A stretch of DNA of 64,000 nt from Sulfurospirillum diekertiae (GTDB lineage Bacteria; Campylobacterota; Campylobacteria; Campylobacterales; Sulfurospirillaceae): assembly GCF_011769985.2 (NCBI RefSeq), contig NZ_CP039734.2, positions 1,922,001-1,986,000 on the forward strand. The letters are read 5' to 3'. The notes beneath the pieces were generated by a model, which was given only the letters and a program-made list of their open reading frames with translations, made no database searches and had not been told where the DNA came from. A program made the translations under genes and the position numbers. Below, piece by piece: positions 26,171 through 36,556 of this stretch; within the stretch, counting starts at the first letter, position 1, and every line of letters begins with the position of its first letter.

Positions 26171-27235
26171 TTAATATGTCTTGAGTTCATTGTAGAGGCT
26201 ATCACGCTCAACGGCAGTAAAACCACTCGTTTCAATCAGCTCTAAAATACTTTGCATTCCAAGCCCTTTGGCGCTGTTCGCACCTGCGGCAGATTGGATG
26301 GATTCCACTTCAATCGTACCATCTAGATCATCCGCACCGTACTCCATCGCCACAAGCGCTAAGTTGATCGTTGATGTTGCCCAGTAGGCTTTGATGTGGT
26401 TGATGTTGTCAAGCATCAGACGACTGATCGCAAAGGTTTTGAGAATCTCAGTTGAGCTTAAAAAATCGTCTACTTTTAAATAGTTATTGTCGCGTTGATA
26501 GACAAGGGGAATAAATGCATTAAAGCCATGTGTCCGATCTTGCAAGTCACGAAGGCGAAGCATATGATCAATGCGATGTTCACGTTTTTCCACATGTCCA
26601 AAGAGCATCGTGGCATTGGACTCATGCCCTTTTTTATGCCAGAGTTCATGAATGTGCAACCACTCCGTTGAACTGACTTTACCTTTACAAATGTACTCAC
26701 GCACACCCTCATCAAAAATTTCAGCGCCACCACCGGGCATTGAATCCACACCATGCGCAATCATCTTATCAATGACTTCTTCAAAACTGAGATGGTATTC
26801 TGTTGCCAAAAAGTTGATCTCAGCTGCGGTTAAAGCCTTTACATGTAAATGCGGAAAACGTGCTTTGATTTTAGAAAAAATCTCCAAATACCACTCAAGT
26901 CCCGTTGCAGGATTGTGAGCAGAGACCACATGCACTTCAGTAATATGGTTGTCATTTACCGAATGATCTAAAATCTTTAAGATCTCTTCGTGGGTCATCG
27001 TATAAGGATTTGGATTTTTACGGTTGGCAGAGAAAGCGCAAAACTTGCAGATGTCTTTGCAGATATTCGTAGGGTTAATATGTCGGTTGACATTGAAAAA
27101 AACTTTGTTACCATGAAGATTTTTGCGTCTTTGGTTAGCATATTTACCTAACGTAAAGAGGTCAAGATCGTAGAGCGCTATACCATCGTCAAGGCTTAAG
27201 CGTTCGTTATTTTCGAGTTTTTCGATAAGCGTCAT
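26171..27235 (-). CDS. mqnE: Aminofutalosine synthase MqnE (radical SAM)
   Basis: The 354-aa enzyme has the radical SAM cluster CKDICKFCAFS (CX3CX2C), HVVSAHNPATGLEWYLE, LHVKALTAAEINFLA and MPGGGAEIFDEGVR, matching MqnE more closely than MqnC. It joins SAM-derived radical chemistry to 3-(1-carboxyvinyloxy)benzoate to give aminofutalosine in the futalosine route to menaquinone, the route used by Campylobacterota. The ALTA region is encoded across TTTACATGTAAA (26838-26849). The rest of the mqn pathway is not in the window. Confidence 0.93.
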   Translation of the reverse strand: MTLIEKLENNERLSLDDGIALYDLDLFTLGKYANQRRKNLHGNKVFFNVNRHINPTNICKDICKFCAFSANRKNPNPYTMTHEEILKILDHSVNDNHITEVHVVSAHNPATGLEWYLEIFSKIKARFPHLHVKALTAAEINFLATEYHLSFEEVIDKMIAHGVDSMPGGGAEIFDEGVREYICKGKVSSTEWLHIHELWHKKGHESNATMLFGHVEKREHRIDHMLRLRDLQDRTHGFNAFIPLVYQRDNNYLKVDDFLSSTEILKTFAISRLMLDNINHIKAYWATSTINLALVAMEYGADDLDGTIEVESIQSAAGANSAKGLGMQSILELIETSGFTAVERDSLYNELKTY

Positions 27236-27380
27236 AGGTTACTTTCATCATTTGAAATAAAGATGGATTTTAGCAACTTTTTTTGTAAAGAGAGGTTAAA
27301 TGAGATTCTACTAAATAATGTCATAATTTTTTGATTCATTTCATTTAAGGATAAATTATCCAAAGTACCATAAAACAAAA

Positions 27381-28280
27381 TTAGTCATATTTTTTTGTTT
27401 TTAAATGTTTTCCAATGTATCCTATATAAATTTTGTCATCTTTTTCAAAGTAGTGTATTCTATATCCATTCGGCTTCTTAATATGGTTTTGAAAATACGC
27501 TTTTGTCCCTTCTATTGTAAATTCCCTCAGTTTTTTCAAATCAGAATCTTGTTCTACACTTAAACTTTCACCACTAGTAACAAAATCAGACAAAGCTTTT
27601 TCACCAGTTTCAATGCTTCTTAAAATAGCTACTGCTTGCGAAAAAATAACTGTATCAATATTTATAATTTGCTTTTTTACTTCCTCACAAAAGATGATTT
27701 TTTCTTTGAAAAGCTCATCTTTTTTTGACCAAAAATTCAAAGGTGTAATATCTAACTGCAACCACTCCTCGAATGCATTAAAAAAATCTTGGTGTATTGA
27801 TATGTGGGCTTCATCCGATATATGTTTAATGTCAATTGATGTGCTATCTTTGTCTAATGCAATTAAAGGGTTTTTCCATTTTTCAGCTGAAGCAAAACTA
27901 ACAGCAATCGTTCCCCAAATATCTGCACATGCTAATCCGCCCAGGGTGGAGTGCCCTTCAAAAAGATAGCAAGGTCCTATCTTCTCTCCTAGGCTATCTA
28001 TTTCTTCATCATTTGCAAAAAGAGGAGATTCAAGAACACATATTCCATTACTGATGAAACTTCGCAATCTTGTTTTTTTATCAGGATCTTGAAGTTGACC
28101 AAAAAACTGTTGAAATGTTGTATGGGGCAATATTTCAGGGTACTGTGTAAACTCCAGATCCATTCGAATCTTGTCTAATCCAACTATTTTAAGGTGTTCT
28201 AAAACTTGAAAAAAAGAGCCAAATAGACTTTCATGAGGAATTGGCAATGAAAGTTCATTAAAAACAGAAAACTTTACCAT
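27381..28280 (-). CDS. Unknown protein, third gene of DUF262/AAA operon
   Basis: The 299-aa soluble protein has no family I can name. Visible elements are an N-terminal mixed part, a conserved-looking GLACADIWGTIAVSFASAEKW near the middle, and a C-terminal YRIHYFEKDDKIYIGYIGKHL, a short beta-rich stretch somewhat like RelE/ParE-type RNase folds. That resemblance is weak. Its start overlaps the ATPase stop by seven bases, so it is translated with it. Position last in the operon would suit an effector or a cognate partner of the ATPase. Confidence 0.7.
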   Translation of the reverse strand: MVKFSVFNELSLPIPHESLFGSFFQVLEHLKIVGLDKIRMDLEFTQYPEILPHTTFQQFFGQLQDPDKKTRLRSFISNGICVLESPLFANDEEIDSLGEKIGPCYLFEGHSTLGGLACADIWGTIAVSFASAEKWKNPLIALDKDSTSIDIKHISDEAHISIHQDFFNAFEEWLQLDITPLNFWSKKDELFKEKIIFCEEVKKQIINIDTVIFSQAVAILRSIETGEKALSDFVTSGESLSVEQDSDLKKLREFTIEGTKAYFQNHIKKPNGYRIHYFEKDDKIYIGYIGKHLKTKKYD

Positions 28281-29458
28281 GTAATCAATTGATCCAATTG
28301 TTTATCGTACTCATCAAAAAATCCTTTTGGCCAACTTTTGTTAATTTTACCGTTCTCATCAATCAAAAGTTGCTCTACTTTTGTCTCCATTAAATCACTT
28401 CTCTTACTAAAATAATAAATAACAGAATCTTCAGGTTTTAGAATATTTTGCTTTGTAGCGACTCGAATTGCATTGAGAAAATGGTCACTGTGAGACTCCA
28501 CAATAATTTGAACGCCATTGGATACTGCAATGGCACATAATTTTGCAATTTTTGCTTGCCCAGCAGGGTGAAGATGAGATTCTGGATTTTCGATGATAAG
28601 CAAATCACCCGGTTTTGATTTTAATATTGCCACGATAATTGGTAATACATAGGTAATTCCAAAGCCTACATTTAAAGGGCTATACTCATTAGTCGTATTT
28701 TCTCCATAAGTATATTGATACGATAAACTTGCTTGATGTGTATCTAAATGTTTTTTAGGGAGTACCTCTATGCCATTACTTATTTCGCTAAGCCAAAATG
28801 ATACATTGTCTAAAAGCCTATCAGTTTTTGCGTCGTTATGTTTTAATGCTTTAATATTCAAAGGCTTATGTCTATTTTCATCCAAGTAATGAGCTGTATA
28901 TTCACCTTTAGTGCCTAGCAAATTTTTTCTAACATGACGTTCGGATAATTCGTACGTCCTACTAGGTTGAATTCTGTCCGTATTAAGGTATTGAAAATCA
29001 TCAGAGAACAAATTAATTACATTTGATATAGGAATTGGGGATGTAGTACTCAATGACAAATTATTATAGTTTATAGTAAAACTTATTTCCTTCAATGGCA
29101 AAGTACTTATCAATATACTTATATCTTCCTCATAGACTTCTTGATTAAATATATCTTTTTTATCGCCAAGATGAATATATTCGCCCTCCAAAGACAATGG
29201 TTGATTTTTGGTATCTTCGACAAGCTTTATAATATGTGTTCTTAAAGGCTCTGAATGTTCTTTCATGGAAGACATCATCATACTGTTAGTAACTATTTGA
29301 TTAATTAACTCTCGGTTTTCTTTTAATAACAATAGTGATTGGATAAATGTTGATTTACCACTACTATTGATCCCCGTAATGAGTGTCAACCCTTTTAATG
29401 TTATTTCAATATCTCTAAGCGATTTAAAATTCTTAATTTGTATGTTTTCAATTTTCAT
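28274..29458 (-). CDS. AAA ATPase, SMC/OLD-like (DUF3696 type)
   Basis: The 394-aa protein begins MKIENIQIKNFKSLRDIEI and carries Walker A GINSSGKST (about residues 29-37). Walker B follows near residue 285 (LLIIENPESHLHP), then a VESHSDHFLN switch, the ABC-type AAA_15/21 arrangement. There is no TOPRIM after the ATPase core, so it is not a complete OLD nuclease; the C-terminus resembles DUF3696. It overlaps the DUF262 gene by 11 bp and the unknown gene by 7 bp. In defence systems such ATPases are sensors that switch on a partner effector. Confidence 0.85.
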   Translation of the reverse strand: MKIENIQIKNFKSLRDIEITLKGLTLITGINSSGKSTFIQSLLLLKENRELINQIVTNSMMMSSMKEHSEPLRTHIIKLVEDTKNQPLSLEGEYIHLGDKKDIFNQEVYEEDISILISTLPLKEISFTINYNNLSLSTTSPIPISNVINLFSDDFQYLNTDRIQPSRTYELSERHVRKNLLGTKGEYTAHYLDENRHKPLNIKALKHNDAKTDRLLDNVSFWLSEISNGIEVLPKKHLDTHQASLSYQYTYGENTTNEYSPLNVGFGITYVLPIIVAILKSKPGDLLIIENPESHLHPAGQAKIAKLCAIAVSNGVQIIVESHSDHFLNAIRVATKQNILKPEDSVIYYFSKRSDLMETKVEQLLIDENGKINKSWPKGFFDEYDKQLDQLITW

Positions 29459-30581
29459 CTATGACCTCTTTAATTAACCCATTCATAATTTTAAACCGTG
29501 TTTCTACTGCCCCTTTACCGCTAGTACCTTTAGTAATGGCATTAGTAAAATCACTTTGTTCATCCTTTAAAAGTTTTAGAAATTTTTCAACAAATAAATC
29601 TTTCCTTTCTAAAAATTTTTCTTTATTTTGAATATTGCTAAAGCAAACAGTAACCACATCAAATAATGAACGATTTAAAGATTTTGTTTTATCATCATTG
29701 GCAATAGATCTACTAAAACGATGCCCTGCTCCCAAAATATTTTCTGTAAATTCAAGCGTTTCTAAAAAATCTTTTTTTAAGTTTTCAAGAAGAACCTCAT
29801 CTTTTATTTTGTCCAATTTATCCATGCTATCGTCCAAAAATTCACCCATATTATTGAATGTAAACTCTTGATAAGTTGGCAATTTAAAAGCAACAAATCT
29901 TAATACTAATTCTCTATCAGACATACGATTTGACTTGAGACCTACAATAGTTTTAAAAACTTCATTTTCGGCAATATCTTTGAGGAATTTCACACCTTGC
30001 CCTCCTTGATTAAGAGCCTGTCGTATCTCTTGTGCATTAAGAACAAGTCCACCCGTATTAATACGGTGAAAGATAGAGTAACGAACTTTTTTGGGAGTTT
30101 GTGCTTCGATCTGATAAGTTATAAGTTGTGTATCTTCAATAACTCGTTTAAGATTTCTATCTAAATCATCATAACTTTTGCCATTAAGTTCAGTTAAAAA
30201 TTCCAAGTTTTGAAGTTTTAATTTTTTATCGACCATAAATTTCTTAATACTAGAAAGCCTTTGAAGCCCATCAACAACAATCCATTTTTCAGGAGTGCTC
30301 ACATCGAAATAAAATACGGGTAGTGGAAGCTTTAGTAAGATAGACTCGATAAGTCTGCTCATTTTTTTTCTATCCCATAAATCTTCATTTCTTTGAAACT
30401 CAGGATTTAAATCAATTTCATCATGTGTTAGTTTAGTTACAAGACTGGGGAGAACTACAATTCTATTATTGATTGCAATATCTTTAGTTGAAAATGGATT
30501 CGTAATAACATTGTTGCCACTCTCGTATTCATTTTCTTCACTATCTTCTATTTCAATATTATTTTTTTCTAATATAAGCAT
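29448..30581 (-). CDS. DUF262 (ParB/Srx-like) protein
   Basis: ATG 30581 (377 aa) has GGAG eight bases ahead; the frame is open to 30602. DUF262 landmarks: NPEFQRNEDLWDRKKMSRLI, LPVFYFD, WIVVDGLQRLSSI (the DGxQR box) and HRINTGG. In GmrSD-type enzymes this fold binds and hydrolyses NTPs next to a DUF1524 nuclease domain, but no DUF1524 HNH domain is visible here. It is the first gene of the three-gene operon. Low GC and absence of the TTTACATGTAAA palindrome suggest acquisition. Confidence 0.88.
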   Translation of the reverse strand: MLILEKNNIEIEDSEENEYESGNNVITNPFSTKDIAINNRIVVLPSLVTKLTHDEIDLNPEFQRNEDLWDRKKMSRLIESILLKLPLPVFYFDVSTPEKWIVVDGLQRLSSIKKFMVDKKLKLQNLEFLTELNGKSYDDLDRNLKRVIEDTQLITYQIEAQTPKKVRYSIFHRINTGGLVLNAQEIRQALNQGGQGVKFLKDIAENEVFKTIVGLKSNRMSDRELVLRFVAFKLPTYQEFTFNNMGEFLDDSMDKLDKIKDEVLLENLKKDFLETLEFTENILGAGHRFSRSIANDDKTKSLNRSLFDVVTVCFSNIQNKEKFLERKDLFVEKFLKLLKDEQSDFTNAITKGTSGKGAVETRFKIMNGLIKEVIDEN

Positions 30582-30648
30582 TTTGTATTCTCCATTTTTC
30601 AAAAGTTAATTCTAGCTTTATCAATCTATAATTATCCTTTGTAACTTT

Positions 30649-31857
30649 TTACATGTAATCCTCAGGCTTATAATTTTCCACCACAAAATCAATATCTTTA
30701 TCGCCTCGTCCACTCAAATTAACCAAGATAGACTCATACGGCTTTTCTTTCGCCAATTTCATCGCAAAGGCGACTGCATGGGCACTCTCAAGCGCTGGGA
30801 TAATGCCTTCGTAATGGCTTAGATCGTAAAAGGCTTGAATGGTTTCCGCGTCATTGGCAATGCCAACTTTGGTGCGAGAAATAGAGTTAAGATACGCATG
30901 TTCAGGTCCAACGGAAGGGTAATCTAAACCACTTGCTACCGAATGAACGGCAGCAGGTTCACCCTCTTCATTTTTCAGCATAATGGAGTTAAAACCATGC
31001 AGTATGCCTTCGCTTCCATAGGTGAGACTCGCGGCATGTTCGCCGAGTTTTGTGCCTTTGCCTCCTGGTTCAACGCCATACATTTCACATGGATCTTCAA
31101 TGAACGCGGAGAAAAGTCCCATCGCATTACTGCCACCACCGACGCACGCAACTAGGTTATCGGGAAGATTGCCTGTCATCTCTAAAAATTGCTCACGTGC
31201 TTCGATGCCGACCACACTTTGAAAGTCACGTACCATCATCGGAAACGGATGAGGGCCTACGACTGAGCCGATGCAGTAGATGCTATTTTCTGGGTCTTGC
31301 AAGTACGCTACAAAAGCAGAATCCACTGCTTCTTTGAGCGTCCTAGCGCCAAAACTCACCGGTACAACTTTTGCGCCAAGAACACGCATACGTACGACAT
31401 TAGGATGTTCTTTAGCGATGTCCACTTCACCCATATGTATCTCACACTCAAGTCCAAAGTATGCTGCCGCCGTGGCAAGTGCGACACCGTGTTGCCCCGC
31501 TCCCGTTTCTGCGATCAGTTTTTTCTTGCCTAAGTATTTCGCCAAAAGTGCTTCACCCATGCAGTGATTGAGTTTGTGCGCACCCGTGTGGTTTAAATCT
31601 TCACGTTTGAGGTAAATACGTGCGCCTCCAACATATTCACTAAGACGTTTGGCATAATATACTGGTGTGGGACGACCTTGATAATGTTTGCGAATATCGC
31701 GAAGTTCGCGGATAAAATCATGCGAATTACCGATGGTTAAGTACGCCTCTTCAATCTTTTTAAATTGCGCTTCGAGTTCAGGTGGTAAATAAGCTCCACC
31801 AAATTTTCCAAAATAGCCTTTTGCATCAGGGAAAGCTCTTAAATACGGCTTTTGCAT
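30649..31857 (-). CDS. trpB: Tryptophan synthase beta subunit
   Basis: The 402-aa PLP enzyme has [14 protein letters not shown] (PLP lysine), [17 protein letters not shown] (phosphate-binding) and NLSGRGDKD. It condenses indole with serine to make tryptophan. Start ATG 31857 follows AAGGATATATTTG; the codon before (TTG) is also in frame. The gene stands alone with no trpA or other trp genes in the window. TTTACATGTAAA lies at 31869-31880 in its leader, and a one-mismatch copy overlaps the stop (30648-30659). Confidence 0.95.
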   Translation of the reverse strand: MQKPYLRAFPDAKGYFGKFGGAYLPPELEAQFKKIEEAYLTIGNSHDFIRELRDIRKHYQGRPTPVYYAKRLSEYVGGARIYLKREDLNHTGAHKLNHCMGEALLAKYLGKKKLIAETGAGQHGVALATAAAYFGLECEIHMGEVDIAKEHPNVVRMRVLGAKVVPVSFGARTLKEAVDSAFVAYLQDPENSIYCIGSVVGPHPFPMMVRDFQSVVGIEAREQFLEMTGNLPDNLVACVGGGSNAMGLFSAFIEDPCEMYGVEPGGKGTKLGEHAASLTYGSEGILHGFNSIMLKNEEGEPAAVHSVASGLDYPSVGPEHAYLNSISRTKVGIANDAETIQAFYDLSHYEGIIPALESAHAVAFAMKLAKEKPYESILVNLSGRGDKDIDFVVENYKPEDYM

Positions 31858-31947
31858 CAAATATATCCTTTACATGTAAAGTTTGAGAGTCTTTAATTTG
31901 GAAGTATTATAGCTTAGATTTCATAAGGTTAAATGGGGGAAATAAAA

Positions 31948-32023
31948 TGGTGGTCCGTGTAGGCTTCGAACCTACGACCCCATCATTAAGAGTGATATGC
32001 TCTACCAACTGAGCTAACGGACC
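31948..32023 (-). tRNA. tRNA-Lys (anticodon CTT)
   Basis: On the minus strand the 76-nt gene folds into a complete cloverleaf. The acceptor stem GGTCCGT pairs with ACGGACC, the D arm contains TAGCTCAGTTGGTAGAGC, and the T arm contains GGTTCGAAGCC. The discriminator is A and the CCA is encoded (31948-31950). The anticodon loop CTCTTAA gives CTT, reading lysine codon AAG. It lies between trpB and glnD. Confidence 0.95.
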
Positions 32024-32182
32024 ATGTTGCAAGATTGAAATTCTACTCCTCGCTTGATAAAACGAATGTTAATGTGTAAATTTTATTTTTTAGCACACTT
32101 TTGTCACGATTTTATAACATATTTTGCGAGAAGTAAGCTCTTTTTTTGTATGATATCCCATACGTTTTTTGAGGAATGCTGC

Positions 32183-34708
32183 ATGGAAATCGAAGAGATT
32201 ATTGAAGACCTAATTGACAAAAATGCCGATGATTTTGAAATATCAAAGCTCATTAAAGAACATATTAAAAATTATCTTGGTTCATTGAATGAAATTTTTG
32301 TCGAAAACCAAGGTAAAGATTTTTTAGTCAAACATGCTAAGCAGATTGATCAATTTATCATTCTCATTTACAAATACACCTTACGCAAATATTTTGGCAA
32401 TTATATGCCTTTTGTCAACTCTATCCCTGTCGTGCTGGTTGGTATGGGAAGTTATGGAAGAGAAGAGCTCTGTGTCTACTCAGATACGGATCTGATGGTT
32501 GTGTATAAAGCACTTCCAGGCTATAACATCGAGCCTATGATCCAGTCAATGCTGTATCTTGCATGGGATGCAGGCATAAAACTCGGACATCGCACGCATA
32601 AACTTGAAGAGTTAGTACCTGCTAGCAACCAAGATCTCACCATCAAAACAGCGATGCTAGAATCTCGCTTTTTATGCGGTTCAAAACTTTTATGGATGGA
32701 AACCGAACGTGAACTCTTAAAAATTCAACGTTGGCAAAAAAAAGAGGTGATTCAACAGATCGTTGAAGCCAATGAAGAAAGACGTGCCAAACATCCGATG
32801 AGCATGGAACCTAACATCAAAGAAGGGGTGGGAGGGCTCAGAGATGCCAATACACTTTCATGGATTTGCAAAATTCTCTTTGGAAATATGCGCATACGTG
32901 ACCGTGTGCCTGAGATTATTGATGAAGAAGAGTACCGAGAGTTTCGAAGTTCATTAGAATTCTTATTTCGTGTACGTTCAGCCCTACACCTCAGTGCTAA
33001 GAAAAAACAAGATGTACTCAACCTTGAATTTATCCCCGATGTGGCTGAAAAACTAGGCTTTGAAAATAAAATCTTAAAAAATGCCCAAATGCAACTTGCC
33101 TCCAAAACGATGTCGGCAATGCACACGATTGACGTTACATGTAAAATCTTTATGCGTAAGCTTACCTCCTCTATCCTCTCGCAACCAACACGTTTGAGTG
33201 CTCTCAAACGTGGTCGTGTCGAAAAAGGACTTTATGTGGTCGATCATTGTGTTTTTGCCTCTTTTAAAAAACCGAGTCCAAGCTTGAGTGTCGTTTTAGC
33301 ACAACTGCAACAGTTTGACGACCCAAAACTTAGCTTCGACATTAGTTATGTGCATTACATCAAAAACGCTCATTTTGCACCCCATAACTCCAAAAAAATT
33401 TACAAACAGTTCAGAGCACTTTTATTTCAACAAAATCTTTACACTCTTTTTAGCCTTCTGTATGAAGCTTCGCTTTTGCAACAACTCATCAAGCCTGTAC
33501 GCCAAATTCTCAACCTTGCGCAGTTTGATGGTTATCATAAACTGCCTGTGGATATTCACTCTTTGCACACACTCTATCACTTAGAAAACATCAAAGAGCC
33601 TTTCATCAAATCACTCTTTGACGATCTCTGTCCTGAAGGAAAAGCGCTCATAAAACTGGTCGCATTTCTACATGACATAGGCAAAGGAAGAAAAGGCGAT
33701 CACAGTGAACTGGGTGCAAAAATCTTCAGAGCCTACGCGATGAAATTAGAGTTTTCAGAACAAGCGATTGAGACGGGCATTACGCTTATTAAAAACCATA
33801 CACTAATGAGCAATACGGCAAACCGCGAAGATATTTACGATGAAAGAGTTGTCCTTGCCTTTATTTCAAAGCTTCAAAACCCCCAAATTTTAAAGCTACT
33901 GTATATTCTCACCTATGCGGACACCAACGCGGTCAATGACAATATTTACACCGGTTTTGTTGCCAAATTACTGCGTGAATTTTACAATTACAGCCTTGAT
34001 ATGTTCGATAAAGAAGAGCTCATCGATGAGACGACTAAACGTTTGCGCAAAGAAAATAGTCTTAAAAAAAGTCCTGAATTTTTAGCCCTTTCCAAAGCAT
34101 TACAGAAAAAAACACTCTCGGTACAATCCAATTTCTTTTTCCTTAAGCTGAAACCAAATGCTATTGTCCAAATTGTCAAAGAAGCAGACGAGACACCTAT
34201 TGACTCTTACTGTTATAAAATTAACAACGATTCGCACCTCAGCATCACGGTGATCCGAGGTAAAAGCTTTAACATCGGTTACCTCTTAGGAAAACTCTCC
34301 TATCTTGATCTGGTTCAGATGGATATTTACAAGCTCTTTGATGGCAAAAAATACTTCCAAATCGACTTTAATGAGAAAGTCACAGAGAATGATATTGAGC
34401 TGATTTGTGAGCTTATCGACAACTCATTTGATATGAGCAAAAAAGTTACATTGAAAAAACCAATTATTCTTAAAAATGAGATTAATATTGACTGTGAACA
34501 CTCCAAATCGTATGCATTGATGCACGTCAATACCAAAAATCAACACGGTCTTATGGCATATTTGATGAGTGTGTTTGATGAGCACGGAATTGATATTGCA
34601 ATGGCAAAGATTCAGACTATTAAGAATAGGACGCGGAACCTACTTTTAATCGAAAAGACAGCGCGCTTATGCAACAATGGACAAAATATACTAGATTATT
34701 TTTATTAA
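32183..34708 (+). CDS. glnD: PII uridylyltransferase/uridylyl-removing enzyme GlnD
   Basis: ATG 32183 has GAGGA eight bases ahead and starts MEIEEIIEDL; the open frame to 32054 is not coding-like. The 841-aa protein has an N-terminal nucleotidyltransferase domain (GMGSYGREELCVYSDTDLM: GS-x-D-x-D), a central HD domain (LHDIGKGRKGDHS) and a C-terminal ACT-type region (about residues 780-841). It senses glutamine and controls PII modification. No PII gene is nearby. glmS follows by 13 bp. Confidence 0.92.
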   Translation: MEIEEIIEDLIDKNADDFEISKLIKEHIKNYLGSLNEIFVENQGKDFLVKHAKQIDQFIILIYKYTLRKYFGNYMPFVNSIPVVLVGMGSYGREELCVYSDTDLMVVYKALPGYNIEPMIQSMLYLAWDAGIKLGHRTHKLEELVPASNQDLTIKTAMLESRFLCGSKLLWMETERELLKIQRWQKKEVIQQIVEANEERRAKHPMSMEPNIKEGVGGLRDANTLSWICKILFGNMRIRDRVPEIIDEEEYREFRSSLEFLFRVRSALHLSAKKKQDVLNLEFIPDVAEKLGFENKILKNAQMQLASKTMSAMHTIDVTCKIFMRKLTSSILSQPTRLSALKRGRVEKGLYVVDHCVFASFKKPSPSLSVVLAQLQQFDDPKLSFDISYVHYIKNAHFAPHNSKKIYKQFRALLFQQNLYTLFSLLYEASLLQQLIKPVRQILNLAQFDGYHKLPVDIHSLHTLYHLENIKEPFIKSLFDDLCPEGKALIKLVAFLHDIGKGRKGDHSELGAKIFRAYAMKLEFSEQAIETGITLIKNHTLMSNTANREDIYDERVVLAFISKLQNPQILKLLYILTYADTNAVNDNIYTGFVAKLLREFYNYSLDMFDKEELIDETTKRLRKENSLKKSPEFLALSKALQKKTLSVQSNFFFLKLKPNAIVQIVKEADETPIDSYCYKINNDSHLSITVIRGKSFNIGYLLGKLSYLDLVQMDIYKLFDGKKYFQIDFNEKVTENDIELICELIDNSFDMSKKVTLKKPIILKNEINIDCEHSKSYALMHVNTKNQHGLMAYLMSVFDEHGIDIAMAKIQTIKNRTRNLLLIEKTARLCNNGQNILDYFY

Positions 34709-34721
34709 AAGGGTACCGTTT

Positions 34722-36533
34722 ATGTGTGGAATTGTTGGCTATATTGGAACAAAAGAAAAACGCAATTTTTTGCTAGGTGGTCTCAAAGAACTTGAATACA
34801 GAGGGTATGATTCAGCAGGAATTGCCGTCCTTAAAGAGGGCGAAATTACCGCGTTTAAAGCCACAGGAAAACTCACGAATCTTGCTCGCAAAGTGGAAAA
34901 CTTTCACTCAGAAGGATTTGGTGTCAGCATCGGACATACGAGGTGGGCAACACATGGTAAGCCAACCGAAGCCAATGCACACCCTCACTGGGGAGAATTT
35001 TCGTACATCATTCATAACGGTATCATCGAAAACTACAAAGAGATCAAAGACGAGCTTTTAAAAGATGGTGTAAAATTTTTAAGTCAAACCGATACAGAAG
35101 TGGCGGTTCACCTATTTGAAAAGAACGTCAGAGAACTAAAAGATTGTTTTAAAGCATTTGAAAAAACGGTTGCTTCATTGCAGGGCGCTTACGCTATCTT
35201 GCTAATCAGTAAAAAAGCGCCCGATGTTATCTTCTTCGCCAAAAATGCCGTTCCTTTATTGCTCGGTAAAAGTACGAGTGGTGAAGTTTATTTTAGCTCT
35301 TCAGATGCACCCCTTATCGGACTTGTTCAAGAAGTTGTTTACCTTGAAGATGGCGAATATGGTTGGGCAAAAAATCAAGAAATCACCCTTTTGAACAATC
35401 ATGTACCACAACATCTTGACTTTAAAACACTAACGCACGATAAACTCTCAGCCCAAAAAGATGGTTACCGCTACTTTATGGAAAAAGAGATTTACGAACA
35501 ATCTTTAGTGGTGGGTGAAACATTAATGGGTCGAATCAAAGACAATTCGATTATCTTGGATGAACTCTCTAGTCTTGATCTTACCCATATTGATGCCATT
35601 AAAATCTGCGCCTGTGGTACCAGTTATCACGCGGCTCTAAGTGCGTGTTATATGTTTGAACGCTTGGCAAAAATTCGCTGTAATGTGGAAATTGCCAGTG
35701 AATTTCGCTATAAAGAACCACTTTTAGATACACGAACGCTTTTTATTGTTATTTCACAAAGCGGTGAAACGGCAGACACACTAGAAGCACTCAAGATGGC
35801 AAAACAGAGTGGTATGCGAACCCTCGCCATCTGTAATGTCGATAACTCTTCAATTGTGCGAACCGCCGATATGACTATTCTCACTCGCGCCGGTATCGAA
35901 AAGGGTGTTGCAAGCACAAAAGCATTTGCAACGCAGGTCATTACACTTTGGCTTTTGACTCTTTATGTGGGTGAGCACAAAAAAAGTATGGATGCTCTAA
36001 CGTTGCAAAGCGAAATTGCAGCCTTACTTCGTGTCCCGCTCATTCTCAAAGTCAGTGAAACAACCCATGAAAAAATTCGCCGCCTCTCCAAACGTTATTT
36101 ACACGGGCATGGCTTTTTCTTCATTGGTCGCGATATTTTCTATCCACTTGCACTTGAGGGCGCACTGAAACTCAAAGAGATCAGTTACCTTCATGCAGAA
36201 GGTTACCCCGCAGGAGAGATGAAACACGGTCCTATCGCACTTGCCGATAGTGAGCTTTTCACCATTGCGCTAATGCCCAAAAATCTCTTATACGATAAAA
36301 TGAAAAGTAACGTTGAAGAGTTGAGCGCACGTGATTCTACCCTCTTGGTGATCAGTCCAGAGCCATTTGAATTAGCCGATGATTTTATTAAAACGAAACC
36401 TCATACACATATGATGGGAGAATTTTTTGAGATGATGCTCATTACCCAACTCCTTGCTTTAGAGATTTCGATTCGCCTTGGAAACGATGTGGATATGCCT
36501 CGCAATCTTGCAAAAAGTGTGACCGTAGAATAA
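34722..36533 (+). CDS. glmS: Glutamine:fructose-6-phosphate aminotransferase
   Basis: The 603-aa enzyme starts MCGIVGYIG with the Cys2 nucleophile of a class II amidotransferase. HTRWATHGKP and the two SIS domains follow (SQSGETADT at about residue 345; GALKLKEISYLHAEGYPAGE). It makes glucosamine-6-phosphate for peptidoglycan and lipopolysaccharide. It follows glnD by 13 bp, so two glutamine-linked genes share an operon. Length is normal. Confidence 0.96.
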   Translation: MCGIVGYIGTKEKRNFLLGGLKELEYRGYDSAGIAVLKEGEITAFKATGKLTNLARKVENFHSEGFGVSIGHTRWATHGKPTEANAHPHWGEFSYIIHNGIIENYKEIKDELLKDGVKFLSQTDTEVAVHLFEKNVRELKDCFKAFEKTVASLQGAYAILLISKKAPDVIFFAKNAVPLLLGKSTSGEVYFSSSDAPLIGLVQEVVYLEDGEYGWAKNQEITLLNNHVPQHLDFKTLTHDKLSAQKDGYRYFMEKEIYEQSLVVGETLMGRIKDNSIILDELSSLDLTHIDAIKICACGTSYHAALSACYMFERLAKIRCNVEIASEFRYKEPLLDTRTLFIVISQSGETADTLEALKMAKQSGMRTLAICNVDNSSIVRTADMTILTRAGIEKGVASTKAFATQVITLWLLTLYVGEHKKSMDALTLQSEIAALLRVPLILKVSETTHEKIRRLSKRYLHGHGFFFIGRDIFYPLALEGALKLKEISYLHAEGYPAGEMKHGPIALADSELFTIALMPKNLLYDKMKSNVEELSARDSTLLVISPEPFELADDFIKTKPHTHMMGEFFEMMLITQLLALEISIRLGNDVDMPRNLAKSVTVE

Positions 36534-36556
36534 TGAATGACATGTAAGGAAGGGTG

